The translations under genes were made by a program, and so were the position numbers. Below, in pieces: positions 41,220-49,367 of a stretch of DNA of 64,000 bases. Every line of letters begins with the position of its first letter. Position 1 is the stretch's first letter. The DNA is from Clostridium culturomicium (GTDB lineage: Bacteria; Bacillota; Clostridia; Clostridiales; Clostridiaceae): positions 746,159 to 810,158 of the forward strand of contig NZ_CCXK01000017.1 in the NCBI RefSeq assembly GCF_000821305.1, in the 5' to 3' direction. The notes under the pieces are model-generated. The model was not told the DNA's origin and did not search any database. It saw only the letters and a list, made by a program, of their open reading frames with translations.

Positions 41220-44012
41220 ATGGAAAGTAAAGATTTAAAAAATGGAGTAAAAATAGCGAACATAGAAGGAAAGTGGATAAATAGAACTGGTGATAAAAAT
41301 ATTTATGAAGCTAAATATAAAACTAAAACTGGTAAGGTGGTTGAAATAGGATTCAATAAAATATTTACAGCTACAATGCCATATAGCTTGGAAACACTAA
41401 GAGCATTTGATAAATATAAAGATAGATTTTATTCAGATGAAAATGGAATATGGACAAACTTATTCTTAAATTTAAAATTTAGTAAAGGTGATAAAGTTGA
41501 AATAAATGGCAAAGTAAAGAAGATAAATAAGAAGGATATAAGAAAAGATATATATATTAATGATTTTACTTATAATAATGTGGAATATACATTTTTTAAA
41601 CGTGGAGGAAGTAAGGCTAGAACAGCAAATGTAATAATGGTTGATAAGAAATGTTATGAAGAGTTATTTAAGCCTTGTTTATTGGGATTAGAATTGGAAA
41701 AGGATGAACCAATTGATTTAACAAGTCTTGAGGCTTATATAAGTCTTATCATGAGTAGTATAATAGGAACTATTGACATAAATAAGGACGAAATATTAAT
41801 AATTGATGATGTTGAAAGTGAAGAATTTAAAGCATATCAAACTATAACAACATTAGAAGGACAAGGTAATGCTGATTATTTCAAGGTTATAAATAATTTA
41901 ACTGATGGTCAAGGATTACTCGATGAAAGTATATTTATAGAAAATGAATTATTAAAAACTTCTACATGTGCTTTGTTGAGAAATGACTTCTTAAAGTGTA
42001 ATGCGTTGAGAACAAGACTACAAAAATATTATAGCGAAAATGGAATAACTAAAGTTTGGGATATGTATAGAGGATGGATTGATGCAAGTAAAATAAAATT
42101 AGTAATTACTCCATCAAGTTGTAAATATCTTAAATTTGATTCCAAGTTTAATAGTGAAAAAGAATGTTATTTGAATTGGTTAAACAATATACCAGAAATA
42201 TTTGGAGTAGTTAAGACGGATCATAAAGGTAATTATGGATATTCTAATAGGTTAAGTTATCAAATGATAAATTCAATGAACATAAACAAAGAAGAAATGA
42301 ATGAGTTAATGAAGGATGAGATACGTTATTTAAAATTATTAATTAATAATAGCGAGGTTGACTCGGTAGAGTTAAGGAAAATGAATAAGAAAAATAAAGC
42401 AGATGAAAGAGTTAAGAGAAATAAGATGAGTTACTACATTAATAGTATAGGTAAAAGCGATGAGTTAAGTACTGATGATATGATAACAGCTTTATTGAAA
42501 AGAAATACAGATTATAGATTTACAGATGCTTTTAAAATTCACAAAAAACATCAGATAGAATCTTATTTATATAACTTAAGATTAGGGAAGATAAGAATTA
42601 AAAATAGTTTATATGCTATTATGATTGCTAATCCATATACAATGTTGAAGGCAACTATTAGAGAGGGTAATAAAATTATATCTAAAGAAGATGTAGTTGA
42701 AACAGGAGCAGAGTGTTATTGTCCTAGATTTGGAAATACTGTTGAATTGCTAAGTATACGAAATCCTCAGATAAACGGGGGCAATGTTTATCATATGACT
42801 AATAGGTATCATGATGAGTATAAATGGTTTGGATATGTTGAAAATGACGTACATAAACATGATTTCGTAGTTTTTGTTAATGCATGGGATGTTGACATAA
42901 TGAACAGATTGCAGGGCTGTGACTGGGATATAGATACTACATTCTTAACAGATAACAATTTGCTTGTAGAGAAAGCAAGAGAAAATGAAGCTTATGCAAC
43001 TCCTGTAAATGGTATAAGCGGTAGTAAGATGATAAAAAGGTATAATAAAAAAGAACTTGCTAAACTTGATAATTACCTTGGTCAATCAACCATGAACATT
43101 GGTAAGATAGTTAATAAAAGTGCTATATTTAATGCTTATATGTATGATGCAATTAATACAGGTAAAAGTGAAGAGTATATACAGGCTTGTTATGATGCTA
43201 GTAGTGCATTAAGCTCTTATAGCCAAATAGCTATAGATATGGCTAAAAAGTCTTTTGTGGATAAAGAGGGTAAGCCGTTATCACTTATAAAACTTATGAA
43301 TGAATTAAATCGTATGGAAGTCGATGGTGAAGAGATATTACAATATAAAAAAGGTAAAAACGATAAAAATGAAGATGTTAAATATATGGTAGTTCCTGAG
43401 TTTTTTAAGTACATTGCAAGTGATAATAGTTATAGAACTACAGTAAAAATGGAATGTGGCATGGATTACTTAGAGGAGATATTAGATAATTTTAAAATTA
43501 AAGCTATGAAAACAGATAGCATTAAAGTTGAAGAATTATTAAATGATCCTAGCGGAAGACGAAATAATAAAAAAATGGATCATGCTAGAAAGATTATAAG
43601 TGAATGTAGTAGTTCATTAAATAGTGAAAGTGTTATATATGATAAAGATGATACTAAGGAAAAACAAAAGGAAAAGTATAACCTACGTAAATATTATAAA
43701 TCTAAAGCAGTTAGAGAACTAAAAGAATTAAATTTAAATTCTAAAACAATATATACTATATTAGCTAGAGCTTTTGATATTGCTGAAGATAAAGATAGTG
43801 AAATTTATTTATTGGATAAAGATGGAGAGGTAGTAACCTATACTGATAAAGATAACAATATTATACCAGTTAGAATTAAAGAGTTTAAAGAGGTTACAAG
43901 TTTATGTATGACACTATTATTTAATGCTTATAAGGATGAATTTATAAAATGCTTCAAAGAAAATAACTATAAAAATGAATTAACGAAAGATGTTAAAAAT
44001 GTATGGAGGTAG
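41220..44012 (+). CDS. Single-chain two-barrel RNA polymerase-like protein (QDE-1/YonO type)
   Basis: The 930-residue protein shows the ordered signatures of the two-double-psi-barrel RNA polymerases known from eukaryotic RdRPs, SPbeta YonO and crAss-like phages. GSKARTANVIMVD (131-143) resembles their SxSxxR segment. GKIRIKNSLYAIMIANPYTM (456-475) fits barrel 1. SIRNPQINGGNV (512-523) matches the R-P-HPGD segment of barrel 2. GCDWDIDTTFLTDN holds the Dx(D)xD metal triad Asp568, Asp570, Asp572. IGKIVN (627-632) and ALSSYSQIAIDMAKK (to 677) match the helix after the active site (GxIxN...AVDxxKtG). The usual DFDGD is DWDID, so Gly is replaced by Ile. A phage transcriptase is the best reading; it was not tested by profile search. 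Confidence 0.68.
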   Translation: MESKDLKNGVKIANIEGKWINRTGDKNIYEAKYKTKTGKVVEIGFNKIFTATMPYSLETLRAFDKYKDRFYSDENGIWTNLFLNLKFSKGDKVEINGKVKKINKKDIRKDIYINDFTYNNVEYTFFKRGGSKARTANVIMVDKKCYEELFKPCLLGLELEKDEPIDLTSLEAYISLIMSSIIGTIDINKDEILIIDDVESEEFKAYQTITTLEGQGNADYFKVINNLTDGQGLLDESIFIENELLKTSTCALLRNDFLKCNALRTRLQKYYSENGITKVWDMYRGWIDASKIKLVITPSSCKYLKFDSKFNSEKECYLNWLNNIPEIFGVVKTDHKGNYGYSNRLSYQMINSMNINKEEMNELMKDEIRYLKLLINNSEVDSVELRKMNKKNKADERVKRNKMSYYINSIGKSDELSTDDMITALLKRNTDYRFTDAFKIHKKHQIESYLYNLRLGKIRIKNSLYAIMIANPYTMLKATIREGNKIISKEDVVETGAECYCPRFGNTVELLSIRNPQINGGNVYHMTNRYHDEYKWFGYVENDVHKHDFVVFVNAWDVDIMNRLQGCDWDIDTTFLTDNNLLVEKARENEAYATPVNGISGSKMIKRYNKKELAKLDNYLGQSTMNIGKIVNKSAIFNAYMYDAINTGKSEEYIQACYDASSALSSYSQIAIDMAKKSFVDKEGKPLSLIKLMNELNRMEVDGEEILQYKKGKNDKNEDVKYMVVPEFFKYIASDNSYRTTVKMECGMDYLEEILDNFKIKAMKTDSIKVEELLNDPSGRRNNKKMDHARKIISECSSSLNSESVIYDKDDTKEKQKEKYNLRKYYKSKAVRELKELNLNSKTIYTILARAFDIAEDKDSEIYLLDKDGEVVTYTDKDNNIIPVRIKEFKEVTSLCMTLLFNAYKDEFIKCFKENNYKNELTKDVKNVWR

Positions 44013-44039
44013 TCAAAATGTTGAAAAATCAACGAATAA

Positions 44040-44200
44040 AGGCATCACCATAACGACATATTATGGTAGTATATGTAACTACTAACATGATGCGAATTAA
44101 GTAGGTCAGGTCGCTATTTGGCAATGCGATAAATAAGTATGCAGCCTTACCATGGTAAGATCAAACGGGAGGATGGAAAAACCCATTCTCCTTTTATTTT
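44040..44200 (+). terminator. Structured region ending in an intrinsic terminator
   Basis: CCATAACGACATATTATGG, TCGCTATTTGGCAATGCGA and CTTACCATGGTAAG are self-pairing elements; then GGAG-ATGG and CCCAT-CTCC (44168-44191) form a terminator with TTTTATTTT. It ends the polymerase transcript and may hold a small RNA. The spacer up to 44326 shows no gene. Confidence 0.55.
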
Positions 44201-44326
44201 AAAAATATTTATAATTATCTAATTTTAATGATATATCAAGCTGTTTGATTTGTCAAGAAAAAGATTTTAAATGGAAGGTAATTGTATATTTGTGTTGAAT
44301 TACTAATATAGAAAGGTGGTAATTGT

Positions 44327-44743
44327 ATGAAAGAGGAAAAGGTTTTGAATTATATATTTGAGGCTATATACTATTTGGATAAAGCAAAAGGAGAGTTGGA
44401 TATTATAGCTGATTATTTTGAAGATAGGATTAAAAAGAGGAATTCAGTTAGAGCTTTTTACGATGAATCTACCGATAAGTATGTGCAATATATGAATAAG
44501 ATGTATGAATTTGTTGAAAGGGTTAAATTGTACATGGAATTGAGTGGAGATGAAGAAGAATTTAATAAATTGTTGAATATGAAGAAGAAGGTTATTGATA
44601 GTATTTTTGTGACTTATTCAGAAGATTCAAGTGAGGATTGCTTGATTAATTACAATGATTTATGCAATAATCAAATTCATTCCATGGATGAATTTAGAGT
44701 ATATTTAAAATCTATATACAATAAATACATAGTTAGGGATTAG
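44327..44743 (+). CDS. Unrecognised helical phage protein
   Basis: 138 residues, almost wholly helical and acidic (IFEAIYYLDKAKGELDIIAD). TATAGAAAGGTGGTAATT before the ATG equals the leader of the recombinase gene at 49368. A terminator overlaps its end. Function unknown. Confidence 0.52.
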   Translation: MKEEKVLNYIFEAIYYLDKAKGELDIIADYFEDRIKKRNSVRAFYDESTDKYVQYMNKMYEFVERVKLYMELSGDEEEFNKLLNMKKKVIDSIFVTYSEDSSEDCLINYNDLCNNQIHSMDEFRVYLKSIYNKYIVRD

Positions 44744-44760
44744 CATTGCTAGTCCTTTTA
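44737..44760 (+). terminator. Intrinsic terminator
   Basis: GGATTAGC and GCTAGTCC with a short loop, followed by TTTTATTA. It overlaps the stop of the preceding gene. Confidence 0.78.
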
Positions 44761-44819
44761 TTATGTCTTAAATTAGGTTGTTAGAGTTAATATGATTTAT
44801 TAATTTTATAGAGTCTAAT

Positions 44820-45110
44820 TTAAGACTTAAACTCGAACATGAGCATCAAAAGCTGGTTCGTAAACTCTAATCCTATATTAAGTTTAAAATCTTAATATAC
44901 GTTTGCATAAAGTTGTTGGAAGTCTTGCTACTTAACGGAGTTCGAATCTCCCCCTCCTTTTTATTATTGCGAAGTAGCTGAGTAGATCACACATTAGATG
45001 AAGGTAGTAACTACCTCGGTAGAAATACTGGACTACAAAGAGTTGGGAATCTCAATAAAAATCCCATTTAAATGAATTTATAGGCTAAGGTGCCTTTAAA
45101 GATATATTAA
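44820..45110. other. Noncoding region with tRNA-like fragments
   Basis: CGGAGTTCGAATCTCC (about 44936-44951) looks like a tRNA T arm and GTAGCTGAGTAGATCACACA (about 44976) like a D arm, but they are in the wrong order and no acceptor stem pairs. TATATTAAG and CTTAATATA form a hairpin near 44874-44899. I see no gene here. Confidence 0.35.
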
Positions 45111-45141
45111 TTAAGAAGATAAAGGAAGAAGGATGTAAAGA

Positions 45142-45705
45142 ATGAGAAGAGAAATGAGAAAGAAATTGATGAGTAAAGAAGAGATGATTAGAGAAATTTT
45201 TGGCGAAGAAAAAAGAGACGTTAAAGAAGTTGCTAAAGAGATTGTAGAAGTGTTAGAAGAAAAATTAGAAACTAAAGTAGAGTATAGTTATTGTAAAAGT
45301 GATAAAAGTGTTTATCTAAATGTATTTCTAAATAAATATGACTATGCAAAAGTGTCTTTTAGTTGTAAGTATAATTTAGGATTAGACACATATGTATCAG
45401 TAGTGTTAGATAAATTAAAACAAAAAGATTGCGTAGTGCATAAAGCATCTAGATTAGAAAAAATAATGGTAGACATGATTAAAGAATATGAATCTGAATT
45501 TTATATTATGGATGGTGTAATATGTCTAAATAATAATGAAATAGCAGCATTAGAGGATGTTAAAGATTATAGTATAAGTGAGTGCGAAGAATGTGTAATA
45601 GTAACTTTGAGAGGAAATGATGAAATGATTATATGTGACTTATTAGAAAATGAGTGTGATGTATATGAGGAAGACAGTAAAAAAGTTATAGCATTTATTA
45701 GATAA
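45142..45705 (+). CDS. Unrecognised acidic phage protein
   Basis: 187 residues; the amino terminus is a charged helix (RREMRKKLMSKEEMIREIFG), followed by a possible alpha/beta domain with several cysteines. AAAGGAAGAAGG lies upstream of the ATG. It is the first of a run of small middle genes. No family recognised. Confidence 0.52.
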   Translation: MRREMRKKLMSKEEMIREIFGEEKRDVKEVAKEIVEVLEEKLETKVEYSYCKSDKSVYLNVFLNKYDYAKVSFSCKYNLGLDTYVSVVLDKLKQKDCVVHKASRLEKIMVDMIKEYESEFYIMDGVICLNNNEIAALEDVKDYSISECEECVIVTLRGNDEMIICDLLENECDVYEEDSKKVIAFIR

Positions 45706-45740
45706 AGTGTAGATATTGCGAATTAAATAGGAGGTAAATT

Positions 45741-45887
45741 ATGAGAAAGTGTTTAAGAGGTTTTTGTCCTAATGGAGAAAGTAAGTGTTGCTTAGAATGT
45801 GAAGATAGAAGTGCTTGTAGTAAACTTGGAAAATGCTCTTGGGATAATGATAATTTAAACTTAGAAGAGTGTTCAGAAAAGATATAA
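45741..45887 (+). CDS. 48-residue Cys-rich protein
   Basis: ATG 45741 with TAGGAGG eight bases upstream. Eight cysteines in 48 residues (CLRGFCPNGESKCCLECEDR, then CSKLGKCSW) suggest a zinc- or disulfide-stabilised mini-domain. It follows the 187-residue gene closely. Similar short Cys-rich proteins occur in clostridial phages with unknown roles. Confidence 0.6.
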   Translation: MRKCLRGFCPNGESKCCLECEDRSACSKLGKCSWDNDNLNLEECSEKI

Positions 45888-46072
45888 TTCGTCATTCAAA
45901 TCGAAAATGTACATAGAAGGGGTTAGCTAAATGGCTGACCTCTTTAATTATATTAAAAGTTAATACACCCTTTTTATTCATGGGAGAGATGAATGTGAGT
46001 TAATTTAATTAATTTAAAATAGAAAGGATGTGTATTTATTTAGCTAGAATTAACGGTAGCTGAATAGGAATT

Positions 46073-46567
46073 ATGAAGAACAGTAAAGAGTACATGAGAA
46101 AATGGAGAGAAGAGAATAGGAAGACTTACAAAGAATATCAGCGTAATTATTATGTTGAGAACAAAGGGAAATGGAAGGAATATAATAGTAAGGATAGTTT
46201 TAATTGTGTTTACAGAATTTTAAATACAGATGGTGATGTCATTAGAATAGGATCAACAAGCAATTTGAGGAAGAGGATAAGCAATTATATGTCTGAGAAG
46301 GTGTTTAAAGGCTGGGGTATATGGAAATGGTTCCATGTCTTAAAGGCTGATAAAGTTGAATATATCATGGTAGATAGTCGTGAAAAGGCATTTGCACTAG
46401 AATGTGTGTTACTTAAACAAGAAACACCTTTATTGAATACCAACCAGGTGAAAACTGATTATTTTGATGAGTATATAGAAAGTTTGGGAGATGTATCAGA
46501 CATTGAAGATTTATGGGAAGAATATGATATAAGCAGGTATAAGAATATATACCTTAATTTATTATAA
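46073..46567 (+). CDS. GIY-YIG nuclease-like protein
   Basis: The first 35 residues are a basic repeat (KEYMRKWREENRKTYKEYQR) like the DNA-binding repeats next to phage homing nucleases. Residues 45-75 (CVYRILNTDGDVIRIGSTSN, LRKRISNY) match the GIY-YIG core, with VYR and RIG as the two half-motifs and Arg in the LRKR helix. A later Glu (ALECVLL) could be the metal ligand. It may be a free-standing homing endonuclease. No intron or split host gene is seen beside it. Confidence 0.7.
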   Translation: MKNSKEYMRKWREENRKTYKEYQRNYYVENKGKWKEYNSKDSFNCVYRILNTDGDVIRIGSTSNLRKRISNYMSEKVFKGWGIWKWFHVLKADKVEYIMVDSREKAFALECVLLKQETPLLNTNQVKTDYFDEYIESLGDVSDIEDLWEEYDISRYKNIYLNLL

Positions 46568-46671
46568 TTTTTTATATTTAGAATTCCAAACATATTTATC
46601 TAATTTTATTATACCAAAATGAAAAGTAAAGTCAACAGAAAAATAAAAATAATTTAAAAGGTGGTGATAAA

Positions 46672-46935
46672 ATGTTGAAAGATGATTATGGATGGGAAGA
46701 AATAAGAGGATTAGAGCAAGTTATTTTCTTTATATATTCAGAGTTAGAAGTTGAACCAGTAGCTGAGGAAGGTAGAACTATATTCTATGTTAATACTAAA
46801 GATTCGAAATATGACGATGTTATGATGACATGGCTTAATGCATTTCATGATATGAGAGGTGTAACTATAGACTACAACAGATATTTAAAAAGTCAAAAAT
46901 ATGTTAGAAATATTATGGCTATGAATAGAAAATAA
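46672..46935 (+). CDS. Unrecognised small phage protein
   Basis: 87 residues, acidic and mixed alpha/beta (ELEVEPVAEEGRTIFYVNTK). AAAGGTGGTGAT precedes the start. Function unknown; it belongs to the middle-gene run. Confidence 0.5.
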   Translation: MLKDDYGWEEIRGLEQVIFFIYSELEVEPVAEEGRTIFYVNTKDSKYDDVMMTWLNAFHDMRGVTIDYNRYLKSQKYVRNIMAMNRK

Positions 46936-46978
46936 GAATAGAAGAATTGAAGAATTAAAGAAGGGAAGAGTGAAGAAG

Positions 46979-47131
46979 ATGTTAGATTTATTATTAGTAA
47001 TTTTAGAAAATTTAATTTGTACAGTAGCACTTGTGATTTGGTTCGTTTGTAGCTTTGCTATTGTTGGAGCAGGATTTAAAGCCTGTGACTGGATATTTCA
47101 CAAATATAATAAGGTTAAAAAGGTGGAGTAA
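46979..47131 (+). CDS. 50-residue membrane protein
   Basis: ATG 46979 with GGGAAGAG upstream. One or two membrane helices (LDLLLVILENLICTVALVIW and VCSFAIVGAG) then a basic tail. The next gene starts one base after the stop, and its ribosome site (AGGTGG) lies inside this gene, so the two are coupled. Confidence 0.48.
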   Translation: MLDLLLVILENLICTVALVIWFVCSFAIVGAGFKACDWIFHKYNKVKKVE

Positions 47132-47132
47132 G

Positions 47133-47348
47133 ATGGCTATAGAAATTAAAAAAGAAGTTACTCACTACTATTACTATAATCTTGACAATAGCGATAATAA
47201 TAGACGATATATTGATGATATAGAAAAAGTTAAAACTATTTTAGGCGAAGACAATATGAAATCTTGGCGACCTGATTATACGGGTTACGGAAGAATAGAT
47301 TATAAGGCTGCAAGCAAGGAGTTGGTAGGAAATGATGAATTGCTTTAA
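47133..47348 (+). CDS. Unrecognised 71-residue phage protein
   Basis: I start at ATG 47133, which has AAAAAGGTGGAG before it; the longer frame from 47055 would run through the previous gene. The protein is rich in Tyr and charged residues (VTHYYYYNLDNSDNNRRYID). It overlaps the next start by 14 bases. Function unknown. Confidence 0.48.
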   Translation: MAIEIKKEVTHYYYYNLDNSDNNRRYIDDIEKVKTILGEDNMKSWRPDYTGYGRIDYKAASKELVGNDELL

Positions 47349-47733
47349 GTCTTACAAGATAGAGTTCAGGTATGAGTATGATGCAGAATTAAGATATATC
47401 TATAAAGAAGTAGAGAAATTTAAGAAGAGATTCAAAGATTATAATGTTATAGAGTATTGCGATGGACTAAATAAAATATATCGTGCAAGTGTACATATAA
47501 ATATTGATAATTATAGAATTAATGATACTAAGGATAAAGAAGTTCTTATGGATATTGAAAATAAGAATTATTATAAAAATTGGATGATTCCCTGCAATGG
47601 TTCAGAAGATTTAACTATGGCAGAAGCACAAATTAATAGTTTAAAAGATAAATATGGTAAGTTTGTTAGAGCGGAGAAGATAATGAATGGTAAAGATATT
47701 TTAGGTTATTCGATAACCGTTGGGAGTAAGTAG
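47335..47733 (+). CDS. Unrecognised phage protein
   Basis: 132 residues with a Tyr/Lys-rich amino terminus and a predicted beta-rich second half (YRASVHINIDNYRI). Two ATG codons at 47332 and 47335 follow a weak GTAGGA. Its stop adjoins the next start. No family recognised. Confidence 0.48.
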   Translation: MNCFKSYKIEFRYEYDAELRYIYKEVEKFKKRFKDYNVIEYCDGLNKIYRASVHINIDNYRINDTKDKEVLMDIENKNYYKNWMIPCNGSEDLTMAEAQINSLKDKYGKFVRAEKIMNGKDILGYSITVGSK

Positions 47734-47904
47734 ATGAATAGATATAAAATAGTGCTAAAAATAGGTGATACTCCGTTTGAGTTTGAGTGTTGGGATGATA
47801 GTAAAGATTTCATGAAACATATGGAGTATTGCTACTATATATCAGGACTTAGTAAAGAGTTACCTATAGAAATATCAGAAAAGAAATTAATAAAGGAGAT
47901 ATAA
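47734..47904 (+). CDS. 56-residue phage protein
   Basis: ATG 47734 follows directly on the previous stop; GGGAG in that gene is the ribosome site. The sequence (YKIVLKIGDTPFEFECWDDS) suggests a small beta-hairpin and helix. It ends with AAAGGAGAT, the ribosome site of the lipoprotein gene behind it. Function unknown. Confidence 0.5.
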   Translation: MNRYKIVLKIGDTPFEFECWDDSKDFMKHMEYCYYISGLSKELPIEISEKKLIKEI

Positions 47905-47908
47905 AAGG

Positions 47909-48310
47909 ATGAAAAAAGTTAAAAGAATATTATGTGTAATGTTAGTATGTTTATCAATGAGTGTATTTGTAGGTTGCAATGAAGCAGATAAAGTATCACA
48001 GAATTTATCCAAAGAAGCAGATAATTTTAATGTTGTTAGGGAAATAACAGTTATTAATTGTCTACAAGGTGATGTTCTTTTCCAGATGTCAGGTAAAATG
48101 TCTATAAAGGCTGATGTTTCGGACAACCAATTAGAAGTAATTGTAGAAGATAACGGAACATACGTTAAACATTTTATAGGGTTAAGTGATAATGTTACTT
48201 ATGTAGTAGAGGACTTAAACTTAGGTGCAAATGATGTATCTAAATACAAATATACCTTGAATTTTAATCCTAAAATGTGGTTCCCAATTGAAGTTGAAAC
48301 TATAGATTAA
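47909..48310 (+). CDS. Prophage-encoded lipoprotein
   Basis: The 133-residue protein starts with a lipoprotein signal (KRILCVMLVCLSMSVFVGC, lipobox VGC), so it should be lipidated outside the membrane. The mature part has beta-rich segments and no known domain. Phage lipoproteins of this size often act in superinfection exclusion, but here that is only a guess. Confidence 0.6.
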   Translation: MKKVKRILCVMLVCLSMSVFVGCNEADKVSQNLSKEADNFNVVREITVINCLQGDVLFQMSGKMSIKADVSDNQLEVIVEDNGTYVKHFIGLSDNVTYVVEDLNLGANDVSKYKYTLNFNPKMWFPIEVETID

Positions 48311-48339
48311 CCGTAAATAAAAAAAGGAGAGATATAATT

Positions 48340-48513
48340 ATGGAAAATAATAAAAAACAATTAATAGGAAAAGAAATTAAATGTAAGAACTGTGGCAGAA
48401 CATTTATATTTACTGAAGGAGAACAAGGTTTTTATAAGGAAATGAATTTTGATGAACCAAAGAGATGTTTCTATTGTAGAAAAAAAGCAAGAAAACAAAA
48501 ACAAGGTGAGTAA
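48340..48513 (+). CDS. Small zinc-ribbon protein (zf-trcl type)
   Basis: 57 residues from ATG 48340 with AAAAAGGAGAG upstream. CKNCGRTFIFTEGEQGFYKE and RCFYCRKKARKQ form a two-knuckle zinc ribbon typical of short proteins in clostridial and Bacillus phages. It is followed after two bases by a tiny membrane protein gene. Confidence 0.68.
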   Translation: MENNKKQLIGKEIKCKNCGRTFIFTEGEQGFYKEMNFDEPKRCFYCRKKARKQKQGE

Positions 48514-48515
48514 TT

Positions 48516-48632
48516 ATGGTTGAAATGTTATTAATTACGATGATAGGAATTATAGGTATAGGATTCATGGCAGATCATTATTATAATAGAGAAAAGATAG
48601 ACAGACTAGAGAGAAAATTATATAAGAAATAA
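48516..48632 (+). CDS. 38-residue single-TM peptide
   Basis: ATG 48516, two bases after the zinc-ribbon stop, with AAGGTGAG overlapping it as ribosome site. One membrane helix (MLLITMIGIIGIGFMADHYY) and a basic tail. Role unknown. Confidence 0.45.
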   Translation: MVEMLLITMIGIIGIGFMADHYYNREKIDRLERKLYKK

Positions 48633-48684
48633 ATGATATATAGAGCTTATTAGAAATAATAGGTTCTATTATGTTATTTATATA

Positions 48685-48739
48685 CACTATATGTTGTGGT
48701 TCGAAACTGTAATTAATGAAAAATGCACTATATGTAGTG
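48685..48739. repeat. Palindromic pair upstream of the terminase gene
   Basis: CACTATATGT(T/A)GTG occurs at 48685 and 48726, the second a perfect hairpin CACTA-TATG-TAGTG. The pair stands just before the late (packaging) genes and may be a regulatory site of the late promoter. Confidence 0.45.
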
Positions 48740-48773
48740 TGTAAAAATGTAAATATAATTGGAGGTGAAAATT

Positions 48774-49244
48774 ATGGGTTTAAATGATAAACAGAGTGAA
48801 GTTATTGATTTGTTAGTGCTTGGAAACATGAGTAAAGAAGCCATTGCAAAGAGTGTTGGTGTTGCTCCAAAGAGTATATATAATTGGTTGAATAAGAATG
48901 TGGAATTTAAGGCAGAACTGCAAAGGCGTACAGAGGTTTTCAATGATACAAGAATGGGAGAGGCTAAGAAGAAATTAGCAGTTCATTTAGATAATGCTAT
49001 TAATAATATAATAGAAATCATGAATGATAAAGATAACCCAAAGAGATTTGAAGCAACTAAGTATTTGATAGATAGAAACTTAGGGAATACTACAACTAAG
49101 GTAGAGCAAACTAACAAAACAGAAAATGAAGATGACAAAATACAGGATATCGATTCATTGTTGGAAGAATTAAAAGATGATATTATCGAAGAAATTCAAG
49201 AGGATAATATCGTAATACAAAGACCTAAAAAACAAGGTGCTTAA
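48774..49244 (+). CDS. terS: Terminase small subunit
   Basis: The amino terminus LNDKQSEVIDLLVLGNMSKE and AIAKSVGVAPKSIYNWLNKN is the HTH of small terminase subunits (phBC6A51 type), which bind the packaging site and recruit the large subunit. The middle part KRFEATKYLIDRNLG fits the oligomerisation region and the tail is acidic. GGAGGTG before ATG 48774 decides the start. It opens the structural module. A recombinase gene lies between it and the large subunit. Confidence 0.78.
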   Translation: MGLNDKQSEVIDLLVLGNMSKEAIAKSVGVAPKSIYNWLNKNVEFKAELQRRTEVFNDTRMGEAKKKLAVHLDNAINNIIEIMNDKDNPKRFEATKYLIDRNLGNTTTKVEQTNKTENEDDKIQDIDSLLEELKDDIIEEIQEDNIVIQRPKKQGA

Positions 49245-49246
49245 TT

Positions 49247-49320
49247 GTGAATAATACCCTTTTATACTTGAAATTGCATTTTAGATGTGATAAACTTAAA
49301 ATATAAGTGAATAATACCCT
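49247..49320. repeat. Direct repeat between terS and recombinase
   Basis: GTGAATAATACCCT is present at 49247 and again at 49307, 60 bp apart. The second copy merges into TACCCTATAATATG..TTTTAGGGTA, a hairpin. Recombinase sites or a promoter are possible. Confidence 0.5.
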
Positions 49321-49367
49321 ATAATATGTATTTTAGGGTAAAAAGTATAGAAAGGTGGTAATTCACT

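Noticed and set aside
44900..44965. A tRNA gene ending at the TTCGAATCTCC T-arm
   Set aside because: No 5' acceptor strand complementary to CCTCC-type 3' end lies 70-95 bases upstream, and no anticodon arm can be drawn.
47055..47132. Longer start for the 71-residue phage protein
   Set aside because: This would overlap the 50-residue membrane protein gene in another frame, while ATG 47133 has its own ribosome site.
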